A stretch of DNA of 64,000 nucleotides from Candidatus Nanoarchaeia archaeon (lineage in GTDB: Archaea > Nanobdellota > Nanobdellia > Woesearchaeales > JACPBV01). This document shows, piece after piece, positions 1 through 9,509 of the stretch. Positions within the stretch are counted from its first letter, which is position 1, and the number at the start of each line of letters is the position of its first letter. The stretch lies in assembly GCA_028279655.1 (NCBI GenBank), contig JANQNH010000018.1:186001-250000 (forward strand). Direction: 5' to 3'. Position numbers and translations under genes: made by a program. The notes beneath the pieces were generated by a model that was not told the DNA's origin, did not search any database, and saw only the letters and a list, made by a program, of their open reading frames with translations.

Positions 1-774
1 TGGATACTCAGGCTGATAAAGAAGGGATGGGATAAATTCTCAAGGGATGTTCAGCAGACCCATCAAGAGGTGGATAAGGCAATTGCAAGGCACATTGTTG
101 GATTAGGGGTTACAGAGGATATGGTTAAAAGGGTGATTGAGGATCTTGATATTGCAGAGAAGCCCATATTAGAGTGGACTGATGAGGATCTTATGAAGAT
201 CGGAACCCAGGTAAGGAAGATAACAAAGCCAATGATTATTGCGTGCAATAAGATAGATGTCAAGGGAGCTATGGAGAATTTTGAAAGGGTCAAGGAGGAG
301 TTTCCTGACCATTATCTGGTCAAATGCAGTGCAGAGAGTGAGCTTGCATTGAGGGAAGCTGCAAAGCACGAGCTTATATCTTATGTTCCTGGTGATTCTG
401 GTTTTGAGGTTAAGGATGATGGAAAGTTGTCGGATAAGCAGAGGAATGCTTTGGAATTTGTAAAGGCAGGGATCTTGGATAAATTCGGCAGTACAGGTGT
501 TCAGGATGTTCTTGACAAGGCTGTTTTTGAGCTGCTCTCTTATATTGCTATCTTTCCTGGTGGAGTCAATAAACTTGAGGATCAAAATGGTAATGTTCTG
601 CCCGATTGTTTCCTGATGCCTAAAGATACAACAGCCTTGGATTTTGCTTATAGGCTGCATACTGATTTTGGAGATAATTTTATCAGAGCTATAGATGTAA
701 AGACAAAGATGACTGTGGGCAAGGAGCATAAGTTAAAGCATGGAGATATTGTTGAGGTTGTGGCTGATAGATAG
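1..774 (+). CDS. YchF/OBG-family GTP-binding protein, C-terminal part with TGS domain (5' end outside window)
   Basis: Frame 1 open from base 1; NKID G4 motif; C-terminal TGS-like segment (MPKDTTALDFAYRLHTDFGDNFIRAID..HGDIVEVVADR). Confidence 0.9.
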   Translation, partial: WILRLIKKGWDKFSRDVQQTHQEVDKAIARHIVGLGVTEDMVKRVIEDLDIAEKPILEWTDEDLMKIGTQVRKITKPMIIACNKIDVKGAMENFERVKEEFPDHYLVKCSAESELALREAAKHELISYVPGDSGFEVKDDGKLSDKQRNALEFVKAGILDKFGSTGVQDVLDKAVFELLSYIAIFPGGVNKLEDQNGNVLPDCFLMPKDTTALDFAYRLHTDFGDNFIRAIDVKTKMTVGKEHKLKHGDIVEVVADR

Positions 775-805
775 TTCTCTTTTTGACCATGTAACTTTTT
801 GTGGG

Positions 806-2518
806 TTATTTAACCCCCCTGCAACTCCAGGCTAGGATATACTTCTTTCTTAGTCTCCTGTCACTGATGTCTTTCCCATCCAATACCTTCCTGTATATTG
901 CTGTTATCTTCCCTACATTTTTCTCTGAGTCAATCAAGAAATTCCTAATTCCATTTTGGATTAAGTGTGAACTTTGACTAAATAGTCCCAGTTCTTTTTT
1001 GTTGATGATCTCGGTCCCATTGTGAATCTTTTTTATCTCGAAAAATCCCCCTTTTTCGTCTTTAATCCACCCTTCTTCGAGTTTATGTCTTAAGGTCATC
1101 AATTTTACTTTTCCGTGAACAAGAACTATGAAATTCTTATTTCTGAACTTGTTCATCTCATTCATGCTCAATTCAGGAGAGATTATGGGTAATGCATCTC
1201 TTTTTGTGAAGTATCTGATGTCTATGTCATTGAAGCAGTTAATGTTATAGTCAAGATGGATAGGTATTTTCAGGTTTAGATTTAATACTGCTAGATTTCC
1301 TGCCAGGATTCCATCTGGCTTTTTTTCTTTTATAACTCTTTTTATGTCTTCTATGTCATCGTCTGTGATTATCCTGGGTATTGCCCCAAACAGTCTGCAG
1401 CCTATCCTTTTCTTTACTTCACAAAAACCAGGATTGAGGATATCAAAATATATTATATCTGCCCTACTTGCGTCTGCTTCAACGGCGTCTTTTATATTGT
1501 ATGCTCTTACTATGAGTTGTTTTGTGTTGTTTCTTTTTCTTTCTATCTCTGGTAGTTTTGGTATGATGTTTTTTCTTCCTACCTTAACATCTTTTGTGTT
1601 TACTTCATAAAACTCTTTTTTGTGCTCTTTTATTGTTCCTGTTGCTTTGTTTCTGTTGAATATATCATGGGAATTTTTGAATATACCTTCTGTGAATTCC
1701 CTACTGAAAGCACCTTGGAGTTTTGTAATGGTTTCTTTTGGGATAATGAACTTTCCTTTGTAGAAACTGTCGATTGCTTTTCTGTATGCTTCGGTTGCGG
1801 CTGCTACATAATAAGGGGTTCTCATCCTTCCTTCAATCTTTATCGCATCTATCTTTAAGCCTATGATTTCTGGGATCTGTCTTATCAGGCATAGCTCTTT
1901 TGTTGAGAGGTAATACCCACCATTGTACCTTTTCCTGCAAGGTTGGGCACACCTTCCCCTGTTACCGCTTCTTCCTCCAAGGAGGCTTGAGAATAGGCAT
2001 TGTCCGGATATTGAGGCACATAAAGCCCCGTGGCAGAATATCTCCAGCCCTTTCTGGAAGCTGGTCCTTATCTTACATATCTCTTCTTTCTTAAGCTCTC
2101 TTGCCAGGGTTATCCTGTCTGCATTTCCTAATAGTTTTGAATGCTCTGAGTTCATTACTCCTGCCTGTGTTGATATATGAACCTTTAGGTCAGGGTAGTT
2201 TTTTTTGACAATGTCTATCAAAGATATTTCCTGGATTATTACAGAGTCTATGCCTTTTGAGTATGCAGCCGAAAGCTGTCTGAAGAAATCTGTAATCTCA
2301 TTGTTCTTTATCAGAGTGTTCATGGTAAGGTACGTCTTTACATTGTTTGATCTACATATCTTTATTGCCTCGCTTAGGTATTTCTCATTGAAATTAGTGG
2401 CGAAGTCTCTTGCACTGAACCTCTGCATTCCGAGATATATAGCGTCCGCTCCTCTGCTTACTGCAGCCTTTAGGTTGGCCATGCTTCCTGCAGGCGCTAA
2501 TAGTTCTATCTTTCCCAT
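806..2518 (-). CDS. Peptidase U32 family protein
   Basis: MGKIELLAPAGSMANLKAAVSRGADAIYLG; FCHGALCASISGQCLFSSLLGGRSGNRGRCAQPCR signature. Confidence 0.92.
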   Translation of the reverse strand: MGKIELLAPAGSMANLKAAVSRGADAIYLGMQRFSARDFATNFNEKYLSEAIKICRSNNVKTYLTMNTLIKNNEITDFFRQLSAAYSKGIDSVIIQEISLIDIVKKNYPDLKVHISTQAGVMNSEHSKLLGNADRITLARELKKEEICKIRTSFQKGLEIFCHGALCASISGQCLFSSLLGGRSGNRGRCAQPCRKRYNGGYYLSTKELCLIRQIPEIIGLKIDAIKIEGRMRTPYYVAAATEAYRKAIDSFYKGKFIIPKETITKLQGAFSREFTEGIFKNSHDIFNRNKATGTIKEHKKEFYEVNTKDVKVGRKNIIPKLPEIERKRNNTKQLIVRAYNIKDAVEADASRADIIYFDILNPGFCEVKKRIGCRLFGAIPRIITDDDIEDIKRVIKEKKPDGILAGNLAVLNLNLKIPIHLDYNINCFNDIDIRYFTKRDALPIISPELSMNEMNKFRNKNFIVLVHGKVKLMTLRHKLEEGWIKDEKGGFFEIKKIHNGTEIINKKELGLFSQSSHLIQNGIRNFLIDSEKNVGKITAIYRKVLDGKDISDRRLRKKYILAWSCRGVK

Positions 2519-2562
2519 ATCATCTCATAAGAAATAGCTTATCTTTAAAATTATCTGTTTTT

Positions 2563-2586
2563 ATGGAGATTGTTGCTGATAGATAG
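2563..2586 (+). repeat. Partial duplicate of the 3' end of the YchF-like gene
   Basis: ATGGAGAT-TGTTGCTGATAGATAG aligns with 740-774 ATGGAGAT(ATTGTTGAGGT)TGTGGCTGATAGATAG: one 11-nt gap, one mismatch. Confidence 0.55.
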
Positions 2587-2592
2587 GGTAAA

Positions 2593-2874
2593 TTACTTTA
2601 TGATGATATCTATCTTATGATTATGAATCCACTTATCTTTAAAACTCTTTGTTGTATATCCTGCAGTTTCCCCATCCTCACTGCTAAACCCCATAGAATG
2701 GAATCCCTTTTTGTATTCCAGTTTTTTTATAAGGTCTTTAGAGACCTTTCTGTCAAAAACTATATAAACATTGTGTTCATATCCAAGAAAACTTTCCTTC
2801 ATTTTAGCTTTGATAAGGGCCCCTCTCCATCTAGGTTTGAAATCCTTTAAATCTCCTTTTAGCACGAATACCAT
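2593..2874 (-). CDS. Hypothetical protein (93 aa)
   Basis: Intact ORF in the same-strand cluster with the oap-like genes. Confidence 0.6.
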   Translation of the reverse strand: MVFVLKGDLKDFKPRWRGALIKAKMKESFLGYEHNVYIVFDRKVSKDLIKKLEYKKGFHSMGFSSEDGETAGYTTKSFKDKWIHNHKIDIIIK

Positions 2875-2884
2875 TTTTACCCCC

Positions 2885-3280
2885 TTATTTTTCTTTACTC
2901 TTATCAGTAAACTTCTTAAAGCTCTCTACCAGGTCAATCATATACCTTCCTTCTTCGAGCTTAAAGATCAGCGGCTCTCCTTTGAAAAGATGGACCAGGT
3001 CCAATTCATATTTCCCTGGTTTTAGAACACGTATGGCCTCTAAGTCCAGGACTACTGGTTCGTCCCTGTCTACTTCAGAGCCAACCAGCTCAAATACATC
3101 CTTTTCTATCTGTTCTTTCTCTTGCGGGCTAAGCTTGGTTTCCTCTGCTACTTTCTGAGCCTGCTCTAATTTTTCTTTCTTTACGTAGAAGAAGAGTTTG
3201 CCACCGCACTTGCACCCCTTGATTATCTCTGTAGCTCCATCATCATAGAAGGTGCTGCATCTTACGCATTGGTGTGGCAT
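2885..3280 (-). CDS. Zn-ribbon protein, OapC-like
   Basis: MPHQCVRCSTFYDDGATEIIKGCKCGGKLFFYVKK; position next to DUF2073 and Era-like GTPase. Confidence 0.75.
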   Translation of the reverse strand: MPHQCVRCSTFYDDGATEIIKGCKCGGKLFFYVKKEKLEQAQKVAEETKLSPQEKEQIEKDVFELVGSEVDRDEPVVLDLEAIRVLKPGKYELDLVHLFKGEPLIFKLEEGRYMIDLVESFKKFTDKSKEK

Positions 3281-3329
3281 CTTAGATCATTTTTTATTTT
3301 TATATGTGATCAATATATTCTAATTACAT

Positions 3330-3719
3330 CTATTTTTTCTTCTTATTCTTGATATCTTTTGTGAACAACTCGATCTTATCAGGATCCTTTTTGATCTGCT
3401 TTACTATAGTTGCAGGACCTATTATGGTGAAGCCCTGCCTGTCTCCTAAAAGGAGGTTGATCATACCGCTCTTTACACCTTTCAGGATGCCCTGATCCTT
3501 CTTTTGGGGATTTATTACAGCCAGTTCAATGCCTTTGAACTTATTGCTGACTTCCTCCATTGTAATCTCTATAAGGTCTTTCTCCTCTTCCTTCTTCAGT
3601 CTCCCTTCCAGCAGCACTATCTTATTCTGCTTAGCGATGTCAAGTAGTTTGTTAACCCTTCTTGCGGGCCCCAGCTCTTCAATCTCTGAATATGGAACAA
3701 ATTGTAATACTAATCCCAT
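3330..3719 (-). CDS. DUF2073/OapB-like protein
   Basis: MGLVLQFVPYSEIEELGPARRVNKLLDIAKQNKIVLLEGRLKKEEEKDLIEITME; conserved neighbourhood. Confidence 0.75.
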   Translation of the reverse strand: MGLVLQFVPYSEIEELGPARRVNKLLDIAKQNKIVLLEGRLKKEEEKDLIEITMEEVSNKFKGIELAVINPQKKDQGILKGVKSGMINLLLGDRQGFTIIGPATIVKQIKKDPDKIELFTKDIKNKKKK

Positions 3720-3738
3720 TTTACACCTCTTTTTGACT

Positions 3739-4377
3739 TTAATTAATCAGAGCAAATAATCCCTCATAAAACTTGTCCATGTTTTTTCCGTATTTTCCTG
3801 ATATCCCAATGACCTCATACTGAGGGAATGCTGCCTGTACTTTCTTTATCTTTGATTTTTTCAGATCAATCTTGTTAGCTATTATCAAGACAGGGATATC
3901 TCTTGCCTGAAGATTTCCAATGATGGTTATATTAACCTGGGAATAGGGGTCTTTTGTTGAGTCAAGTACAATTACTACTGTGTCCATATCGTCAAGCCAT
4001 TTTATAGAATCTATCACTCCTTTGGTAGCTTCCTTTGCCCTTGTTTTTGCCTCTTTCTCCTTCATGCCTGCTTTTATAAAGTCTTCATAATCTATCTTTG
4101 TGGCAATCCCAGGGGTGTCTACAAGATTAAAGCTTAATTCCTTTCCATCCTTGGACTTTATGGTTACCTGTTCTTTTATCTGTATCTCTCTTGTCTCATG
4201 GGCTACATTTGATACTGAACCCATATCCTCTCCTAACCAGTCCTGGCATATCCTGTTGGCTAGAGTGGTCTTTCCTCCGTTTGGAGGGCCATATAGCCCA
4301 AGCTTGACTTTCTTCTTGTTTTTGAATATGTTCCTAAGAACTTTGTTTATGAACTTTTTTATCAAATTAACTACCAT
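3739..4377 (-). CDS. Era-like GTPase, OapA-like
   Basis: P-loop GPPNGGKTTL, DTPG, NKID motifs. Confidence 0.85.
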   Translation of the reverse strand: MVVNLIKKFINKVLRNIFKNKKKVKLGLYGPPNGGKTTLANRICQDWLGEDMGSVSNVAHETREIQIKEQVTIKSKDGKELSFNLVDTPGIATKIDYEDFIKAGMKEKEAKTRAKEATKGVIDSIKWLDDMDTVVIVLDSTKDPYSQVNITIIGNLQARDIPVLIIANKIDLKKSKIKKVQAAFPQYEVIGISGKYGKNMDKFYEGLFALIN

Positions 4378-4448
4378 TTAGACTCCCCTTTTCATCTTAA
4401 AGGATAGTGAGATAGTTTGTTTATATATTTTGCGTTTTTTTGTTTTTT

Positions 4449-4522
4449 GGATCATAAAGTTTTGGAAATAAAATTTCCAAATCGTTTAGGAAAGCTTTGC
4501 TTTCCAAAAAGTTTAAATATCC
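4449..4522. other. Structured intergenic element A: closing stem plus two hairpins
   Basis: GGAT-CA-TAAA / TTTA-AAT-ATCC closing stem; TTTGGAAAT-AAA-ATTTCCAAA (4461-4481); GGAAAGC-TTT-GCTTTCC (4489-4505). Confidence 0.6.
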
Positions 4523-4541
4523 TTTTGTTTGTAGAAGTGTT

Positions 4542-5093
4542 ATGGATGAAGTAGTAAAAAAGGATATTCTAGAGGTTCTAACCGATGTTATTGAGATTCT
4601 TAGGATAGAAGAAGAGAAGGATGTTGCTGAGCTTAGGGAACTGAGTAATCATACGATCCATAATGCATCTGTGTTTCAGGATGAGGATAGTGTGAGTATT
4701 GCTATACTCATATATTCCCTGAGCAAGGTTATTGAGAGGAGAGAGGGGATTGTAAATTACAGCGTATTGATGAAGATGATCAGGGAGGCTAAAAGGAACC
4801 TGAACAATGGAAAAAATGACAGTTATCGGAAGTCGATCAAGGGCTTGTTTAGGTTTATCTCCAGCCTGGACACTAAACTGAAGCTTTACATCGAGCAGGT
4901 AATCAACCAGGCTGAGATCAAGAAGGGAAGCAAGCTTTATGCCCATGGTATCTCTCTGGGGAGGGCTTCTGAGGTATTGGGGATCACCCAGTGGGAACTG
5001 ATGTTCTATATCGGGAAGACTAAGCTCACGGATGTAAAAGGAGGGGTTAATGTAAGGGAAAGGCTAAATTATGCAAGAGGTTTGTTCAAATGA
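4542..5093 (+). CDS. Conserved-looking hypothetical protein upstream of PIN-like gene
   Basis: ATG at 4542 downstream of an AT-rich promoter-like region; 4-nt overlap with next ORF. Track start 4497 lies inside the hairpins and is less likely. Confidence 0.75.
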   Translation: MDEVVKKDILEVLTDVIEILRIEEEKDVAELRELSNHTIHNASVFQDEDSVSIAILIYSLSKVIERREGIVNYSVLMKMIREAKRNLNNGKNDSYRKSIKGLFRFISSLDTKLKLYIEQVINQAEIKKGSKLYAHGISLGRASEVLGITQWELMFYIGKTKLTDVKGGVNVRERLNYARGLFK

Positions 5094-5782
5094 AGGTTAT
5101 TGTTTTTGATACAGGGCCAATTATAAGCTTAACCACCAACAATCTTCTTGGATTGCTGAAGAACCTTAAGGAGAAGTATAGAGGAAGCTTTTACATCACT
5201 AATTCAATACGTAAGGAACTCATAGAGAGGCCCCTGAAGACCAAGAAGTTTAAGTTTGAGGCGCTGCAGGTGCTTAGGGGTATACGAACTGGTGTTCTTG
5301 AGATATATAGCAGTGACGAGCTTAGGAAGAAGACCTTTCACCTGCTTGATCTTGCTAATAGATGTTTTATGGTTAAGGGAGAGTATGTCAGGATAGTGCA
5401 TTTTGCTGAGATAAGCGGGATTGCTGCTACTCTACTTAACGATGCTGAAGCTTTTGTGGTTGATGAGAGGAATACCAGGTTATTGATAGAGGATCCTAAG
5501 AAGCTGCAGGAGATCCTGGGAAGGAGACTGCATACAAAGGTGGATGTTGATAAGGGAAGTCTGAATGAGTTTAGTAAATTGGTGAAGGGAGTTAAGCTTA
5601 TCAGGTCTGTCGAGCTTGTAACAATCGCTTATGAGAAAGGATTACTGGATAAGTATATCGTAGATGTCCCATCTCCACGGAAAACCCTGCTGGAGGCTGT
5701 CCTTTGGGGGGTCAAGCTTAATGGATGTTCTGTTTCTGAAAGAGAGATAAGGGATATTGTTGGGATTGAGGTAAAGAGATAG
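5090..5782 (+). CDS. PIN-domain-like protein
   Basis: N-terminal [18 protein letters not shown] overlap with upstream ORF. Confidence 0.7.
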   Translation: MKVIVFDTGPIISLTTNNLLGLLKNLKEKYRGSFYITNSIRKELIERPLKTKKFKFEALQVLRGIRTGVLEIYSSDELRKKTFHLLDLANRCFMVKGEYVRIVHFAEISGIAATLLNDAEAFVVDERNTRLLIEDPKKLQEILGRRLHTKVDVDKGSLNEFSKLVKGVKLIRSVELVTIAYEKGLLDKYIVDVPSPRKTLLEAVLWGVKLNGCSVSEREIRDIVGIEVKR

Positions 5783-5880
5783 GCAATGTTGCCAAGTGGA
5801 GTCAAGTCATAATACTTTGTCTTGCGAAAGTACTTGGTTGCAGCATCTCTTTCTTGGTTCGCACGGAACGCAGCATTGCC
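5782..5880. other. Structured intergenic element F: closing stem plus two arms
   Basis: GGCAATGTTGC (5782-5792) / GCAGCATTGCC (5870-5880); arm CCAAGT/ACTTGG (5792-5837); hairpin GTTC-GCACG-GAAC (5857-5869). Confidence 0.5.
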
Positions 5881-5930
5881 ATCAAAATGTTTTGGTAAAG
5901 CTTAAATACATTCTTAGATTAACTCTTCTT

Positions 5931-7454
5931 GTGATAAAAGGACAGGTGATATCCGGGGAGTATGGTAAGATACTGATTAGGCAGAAGGCTAGTGAGAAGA
6001 TAGAGTTAGGGGAATTGTTGGTTGGAGAGGCTTCTGGTGTTAAGATTCTTTTACAGGCTGTCAACCTTCTTTATGGTAGCCAGATATCCCAGCAGAATCT
6101 TGAGCTTATTTCCGGTATGAGCCTGGAGGATAATGAAAGGGTAGATTTTATGGATGCTGAGCTGCGTAATTATAATTTAGCTGTCCTTAAGAATCTGATT
6201 ACTATCTCTGATAATAATGCTATGGTGTGTAAGAGGCTGCCTGCTTTTTTTTCTTCTGTAAGGGATGTTACAAAAGATGATCTTAGTTTTTTGACCCAGC
6301 CAAGAGACAGCTTGTTTATTGGTAATCTTCGGAGTGGAAGCAAGATGTTGGATCTGCCTATCTATCTAGACGGAAAAGAGGTCTTTTCACATCATATCTT
6401 AGTTCCTGCTACGACTGGCAGGGGCAAATCTAATATGACTTCGGTGCTATTGTGGGATACGCTGGATAAGGATTACTGCGGGATATTGGTGTTGGATCCG
6501 CATGATGAGTATTATGGAAGGAATAAACTAGGGCTAAAGGATCATCCTTCTTCGGATAAGGTTGTTTATTATACCCCTACGGATGTTCCTGCTGGTTGCA
6601 GGACCCTGAAGATCAACCTTGATCTGTTGAAGCCTGGGCATTTTAATGGGGTGGTGGAGTGGAGCGACCCTCAGATACAGTGTCTTTCTCAATATTATAG
6701 GGAGTTTGGGAATAAATGGATAGAGTCAATTGTACTTGATAAGCCGCTGAAGGCTGATTTCTTTGAGGGTACTATAGCTGTTGTCAAGAGGCGGATAATG
6801 TCCTTATTGGACCTTGAGTTCAATGGTTCTGAGCTGTTCTGTAATGGTGTTTTTAGCCTGAATGCAGGTGAGGCTACTATTGCTGATATATGTAAGGAGC
6901 TTGAAGAGAGCAGGACAGTGATCATAGATACCTCTGATTTTTCTGGTTCTGTAGAGATCCTGATAGGAAGTTTAATTGTAACAGAGGTCTTTTCTAAATA
7001 TAAGAGATATAAGGTTAAGGGGCTTTTGCGGGACAAACCGGTTGTGTCTGTTGTATTGGAGGAAGCACCCAGGGTTCTTGGGAAGGAGGCTTTGGAGAAA
7101 GGACCTAATATATTCTCAACTATCGCTCGGGAAGGCAGGAAGTTTAAGGTGGGGTTGTTTGCTATAACTCAATTGCCTTCCCTCATTCCAAGGCAGATAT
7201 TAGCTAATATGAACACCAAGATAATACTCGGTATAGAGATGAAGCCTGAACGTGAGGCAATAATCCAAAGCGCTGCACAGGACCTTTCTGATGATGACAG
7301 GAATATAGCTTCACTTGATAAAGGAGAGGCCATCATTAGCTCTAATTTTGCTAAATTTGCTACACCTGTGAAGATTCCGTTGTTTGAGGATTTTGTAAAG
7401 GGAAGTGAGAAGGTTGAGGTAAAAAAGGATTTTGGTGGAATTAGCCTTAATTAA
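5931..7454 (+). CDS. herA: HerA-family ATPase/helicase
   Basis: GTG at 5931; Walker [39 protein letters not shown]-terminal [23 protein letters not shown]. Track start 5796 reads through element F. Confidence 0.88.
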   Translation: MIKGQVISGEYGKILIRQKASEKIELGELLVGEASGVKILLQAVNLLYGSQISQQNLELISGMSLEDNERVDFMDAELRNYNLAVLKNLITISDNNAMVCKRLPAFFSSVRDVTKDDLSFLTQPRDSLFIGNLRSGSKMLDLPIYLDGKEVFSHHILVPATTGRGKSNMTSVLLWDTLDKDYCGILVLDPHDEYYGRNKLGLKDHPSSDKVVYYTPTDVPAGCRTLKINLDLLKPGHFNGVVEWSDPQIQCLSQYYREFGNKWIESIVLDKPLKADFFEGTIAVVKRRIMSLLDLEFNGSELFCNGVFSLNAGEATIADICKELEESRTVIIDTSDFSGSVEILIGSLIVTEVFSKYKRYKVKGLLRDKPVVSVVLEEAPRVLGKEALEKGPNIFSTIAREGRKFKVGLFAITQLPSLIPRQILANMNTKIILGIEMKPEREAIIQSAAQDLSDDDRNIASLDKGEAIISSNFAKFATPVKIPLFEDFVKGSEKVEVKKDFGGISLN

Positions 7455-7547
7455 TCCTAAGTCGGTAGTAAAAAAAAATATAGACTAGGATATTGCGTAT
7501 TCTTTTATATAAATGTTTATAAACTGTATAATAACTACTAACCTTGT

Positions 7548-8096
7548 ATGACTCTAGATCAATATCTAACCAGTTTTGGTTTTGCAATGGCTGATTTTCT
7601 TAATGATCCAACTAGTGATCAGGAAGAATCTGCTAGGTTTGTTCCTTCTTTGGAGAAAATTGCTAGGGAACATTTGTCTTCTGGGGGATTAGTACAAGAA
7701 CCAGCGGATATCACTAAGGTTGTTAGAGACCTTAGAAGATATAAGCTTGATCGACATAATATTCTATATTTAACTCTTGAGGCTATGGGTGAGGATGATA
7801 TAGTTACTCAGGTTAAGGTAATCAAATTTTATGCAGAACTGTTTCTTAAGGCAGTTGCTTTGGAAAATGAAATTCCAGAATCTAAAAATATGGTAAGTGC
7901 ATACTTTGCAAGGTTAGGAAGGGGATTAAAGGATATAAAAAGCGCCGCAACACGTTTTAATGTTATTGTTGAGCAATTACAACCAGATGATCCAACTAGG
8001 TATTTAATGAAAAATCCTACTAAAAAACTTAGCGATTATGCAGCAGGGGCTGTTGTTAACTATAGCCGTGGGCAGCGTCTTTCTCCTACAGGATAG
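7548..8096 (+). CDS. Hypothetical protein (182 aa) between herA and mre11
   Basis: ATG preceded by TTTATATAAATGTTTATAAA promoter-like sequence. Confidence 0.65.
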   Translation: MTLDQYLTSFGFAMADFLNDPTSDQEESARFVPSLEKIAREHLSSGGLVQEPADITKVVRDLRRYKLDRHNILYLTLEAMGEDDIVTQVKVIKFYAELFLKAVALENEIPESKNMVSAYFARLGRGLKDIKSAATRFNVIVEQLQPDDPTRYLMKNPTKKLSDYAAGAVVNYSRGQRLSPTG

Positions 8097-8177
8097 ATAA
8101 TCAGATTCAAATTAGGTTATATGTTTCTACAATAGAATTAGATAATCTTTAAATATTATGCATAATTTCTTTTTCTT

Positions 8178-9386
8178 ATGAAATTCGCTCACATTGCAGA
8201 TTGCCACATAGGAGGTTGGAGGGATCCTAAGCTTAGAAATGTTGGGGCTTTGGCGTTTGAGAAGGCTATCGATGCTTGTGTTGAGAAGGATGTTGATTTT
8301 GTTATTGTCTCTGGGGATCTATTCAATACTTCTCTTCCTAGTGTAGATGGCCTGAAGATGGTTGTTAAGAAGCTTAGGCAATTGAGCAACAGGTCAATCC
8401 CTGTGTATCTTATCGCTGGCAGCCATGATTTCTCTCCATCTGGAAAGACCATGCTTGATGTCTTAGAGGGAGCTGGGTTGTTCGTGAATGTTGCCAAAGG
8501 GGAGGAGGTTGAGGGTAGATTAAAGCTTAACTTTACTGTTGATAGCAAGACAGGTGCTAAGATTACAGGCCTGCTTGGAAAGAAAGGGGGTTTGGAGAGA
8601 GGCTATTATGAGGCTTTAATGAAGGAAGGGCTTGAGAAAGAGGAGGGGTATAAGATCTTCTTGTTTCATTCATTACTGTCTGAGCTTAAGCCGAAGTCTC
8701 TTGAAAAGGTAGACTCCCATCCTCTTAGCCTTTTGCCAAAGAACTTTGATTACTATGCTGGAGGGCATCCGCATATAGTTACAAATGCTAAGATGGATGG
8801 TTATGGCACTATAGCTTATCCGGGGCCTTTGTTCCCGAACAATTTCAGGGAGTTGGAGGAATTGAGCAGTGGAGGATTTTATGTTGTTGAGGATGGTGTT
8901 TTGGAGTTTGAGCCTGTTCAGATCTATAACGTGTTTAATATAAAGGTTGATGCTGAGCATAAGGCGCCCAAGCAGGTGAGTGAAGAGATCATGGATCACA
9001 TTACAGGAAAGGAGTTTAATGATACGATTGTCACGATAAGGGTGAGTGGTATTTTGGAGAGCGGTAAGCCATCTGATATTGATTTTAAAGGAATATTTGA
9101 GAAACTTTATGAGAAATCCGCATATTTTGTAATGAAGAACACAAATGCTTTGGTTTCGAAGGAGTTTGAGGAGATCAAGATCGATGCAAAGGACGTAGAG
9201 GATGTTGAGGAGAGGATCATCAAGGAACATATCGGTCAGATCAATGTTGAAGGGATAGGAGATAAGGAGGTCTTTGTTACTAAAGAACTGATGAGGGTCT
9301 TATCTGACTCCAGGATTGAAGGAGAGAAGGTGGCTGATTTTGAGATAAGGGTGAGGGAGGATATGGAAAAGGTGTTGGGGGTTTGA
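8178..9386 (+). CDS. mre11: Mre11/SbcD-like DNA repair exonuclease
   Basis: MKFAHIADCHIGG, VSGDLFN, IAGSHD, FHSLL, YYAGGHPH phosphoesterase motifs. Confidence 0.92.
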   Translation: MKFAHIADCHIGGWRDPKLRNVGALAFEKAIDACVEKDVDFVIVSGDLFNTSLPSVDGLKMVVKKLRQLSNRSIPVYLIAGSHDFSPSGKTMLDVLEGAGLFVNVAKGEEVEGRLKLNFTVDSKTGAKITGLLGKKGGLERGYYEALMKEGLEKEEGYKIFLFHSLLSELKPKSLEKVDSHPLSLLPKNFDYYAGGHPHIVTNAKMDGYGTIAYPGPLFPNNFRELEELSSGGFYVVEDGVLEFEPVQIYNVFNIKVDAEHKAPKQVSEEIMDHITGKEFNDTIVTIRVSGILESGKPSDIDFKGIFEKLYEKSAYFVMKNTNALVSKEFEEIKIDAKDVEDVEERIIKEHIGQINVEGIGDKEVFVTKELMRVLSDSRIEGEKVADFEIRVREDMEKVLGV

Positions 9387-9509
9387 TCCCTCCCTCTTTA
9401 GTTCTTGGGGAGAAGGTTATCCTGATTTATAAGGTCTTGCTATTTTGTAACTACTTTGTAATAGTTTTTTATGGTTATGTTTATATATATCTAACCCTTC
9501 CCTTATTAT

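Noticed and set aside
169-729. 186-aa minus-strand ORF
   Set aside because: Antisense to the YchF-like gene.
7455-7490. TCCTA-A-GTC/GACTAGGA hairpin after herA
   Set aside because: Short, bulged, terminator-like. Not strong enough to include with the structured elements.
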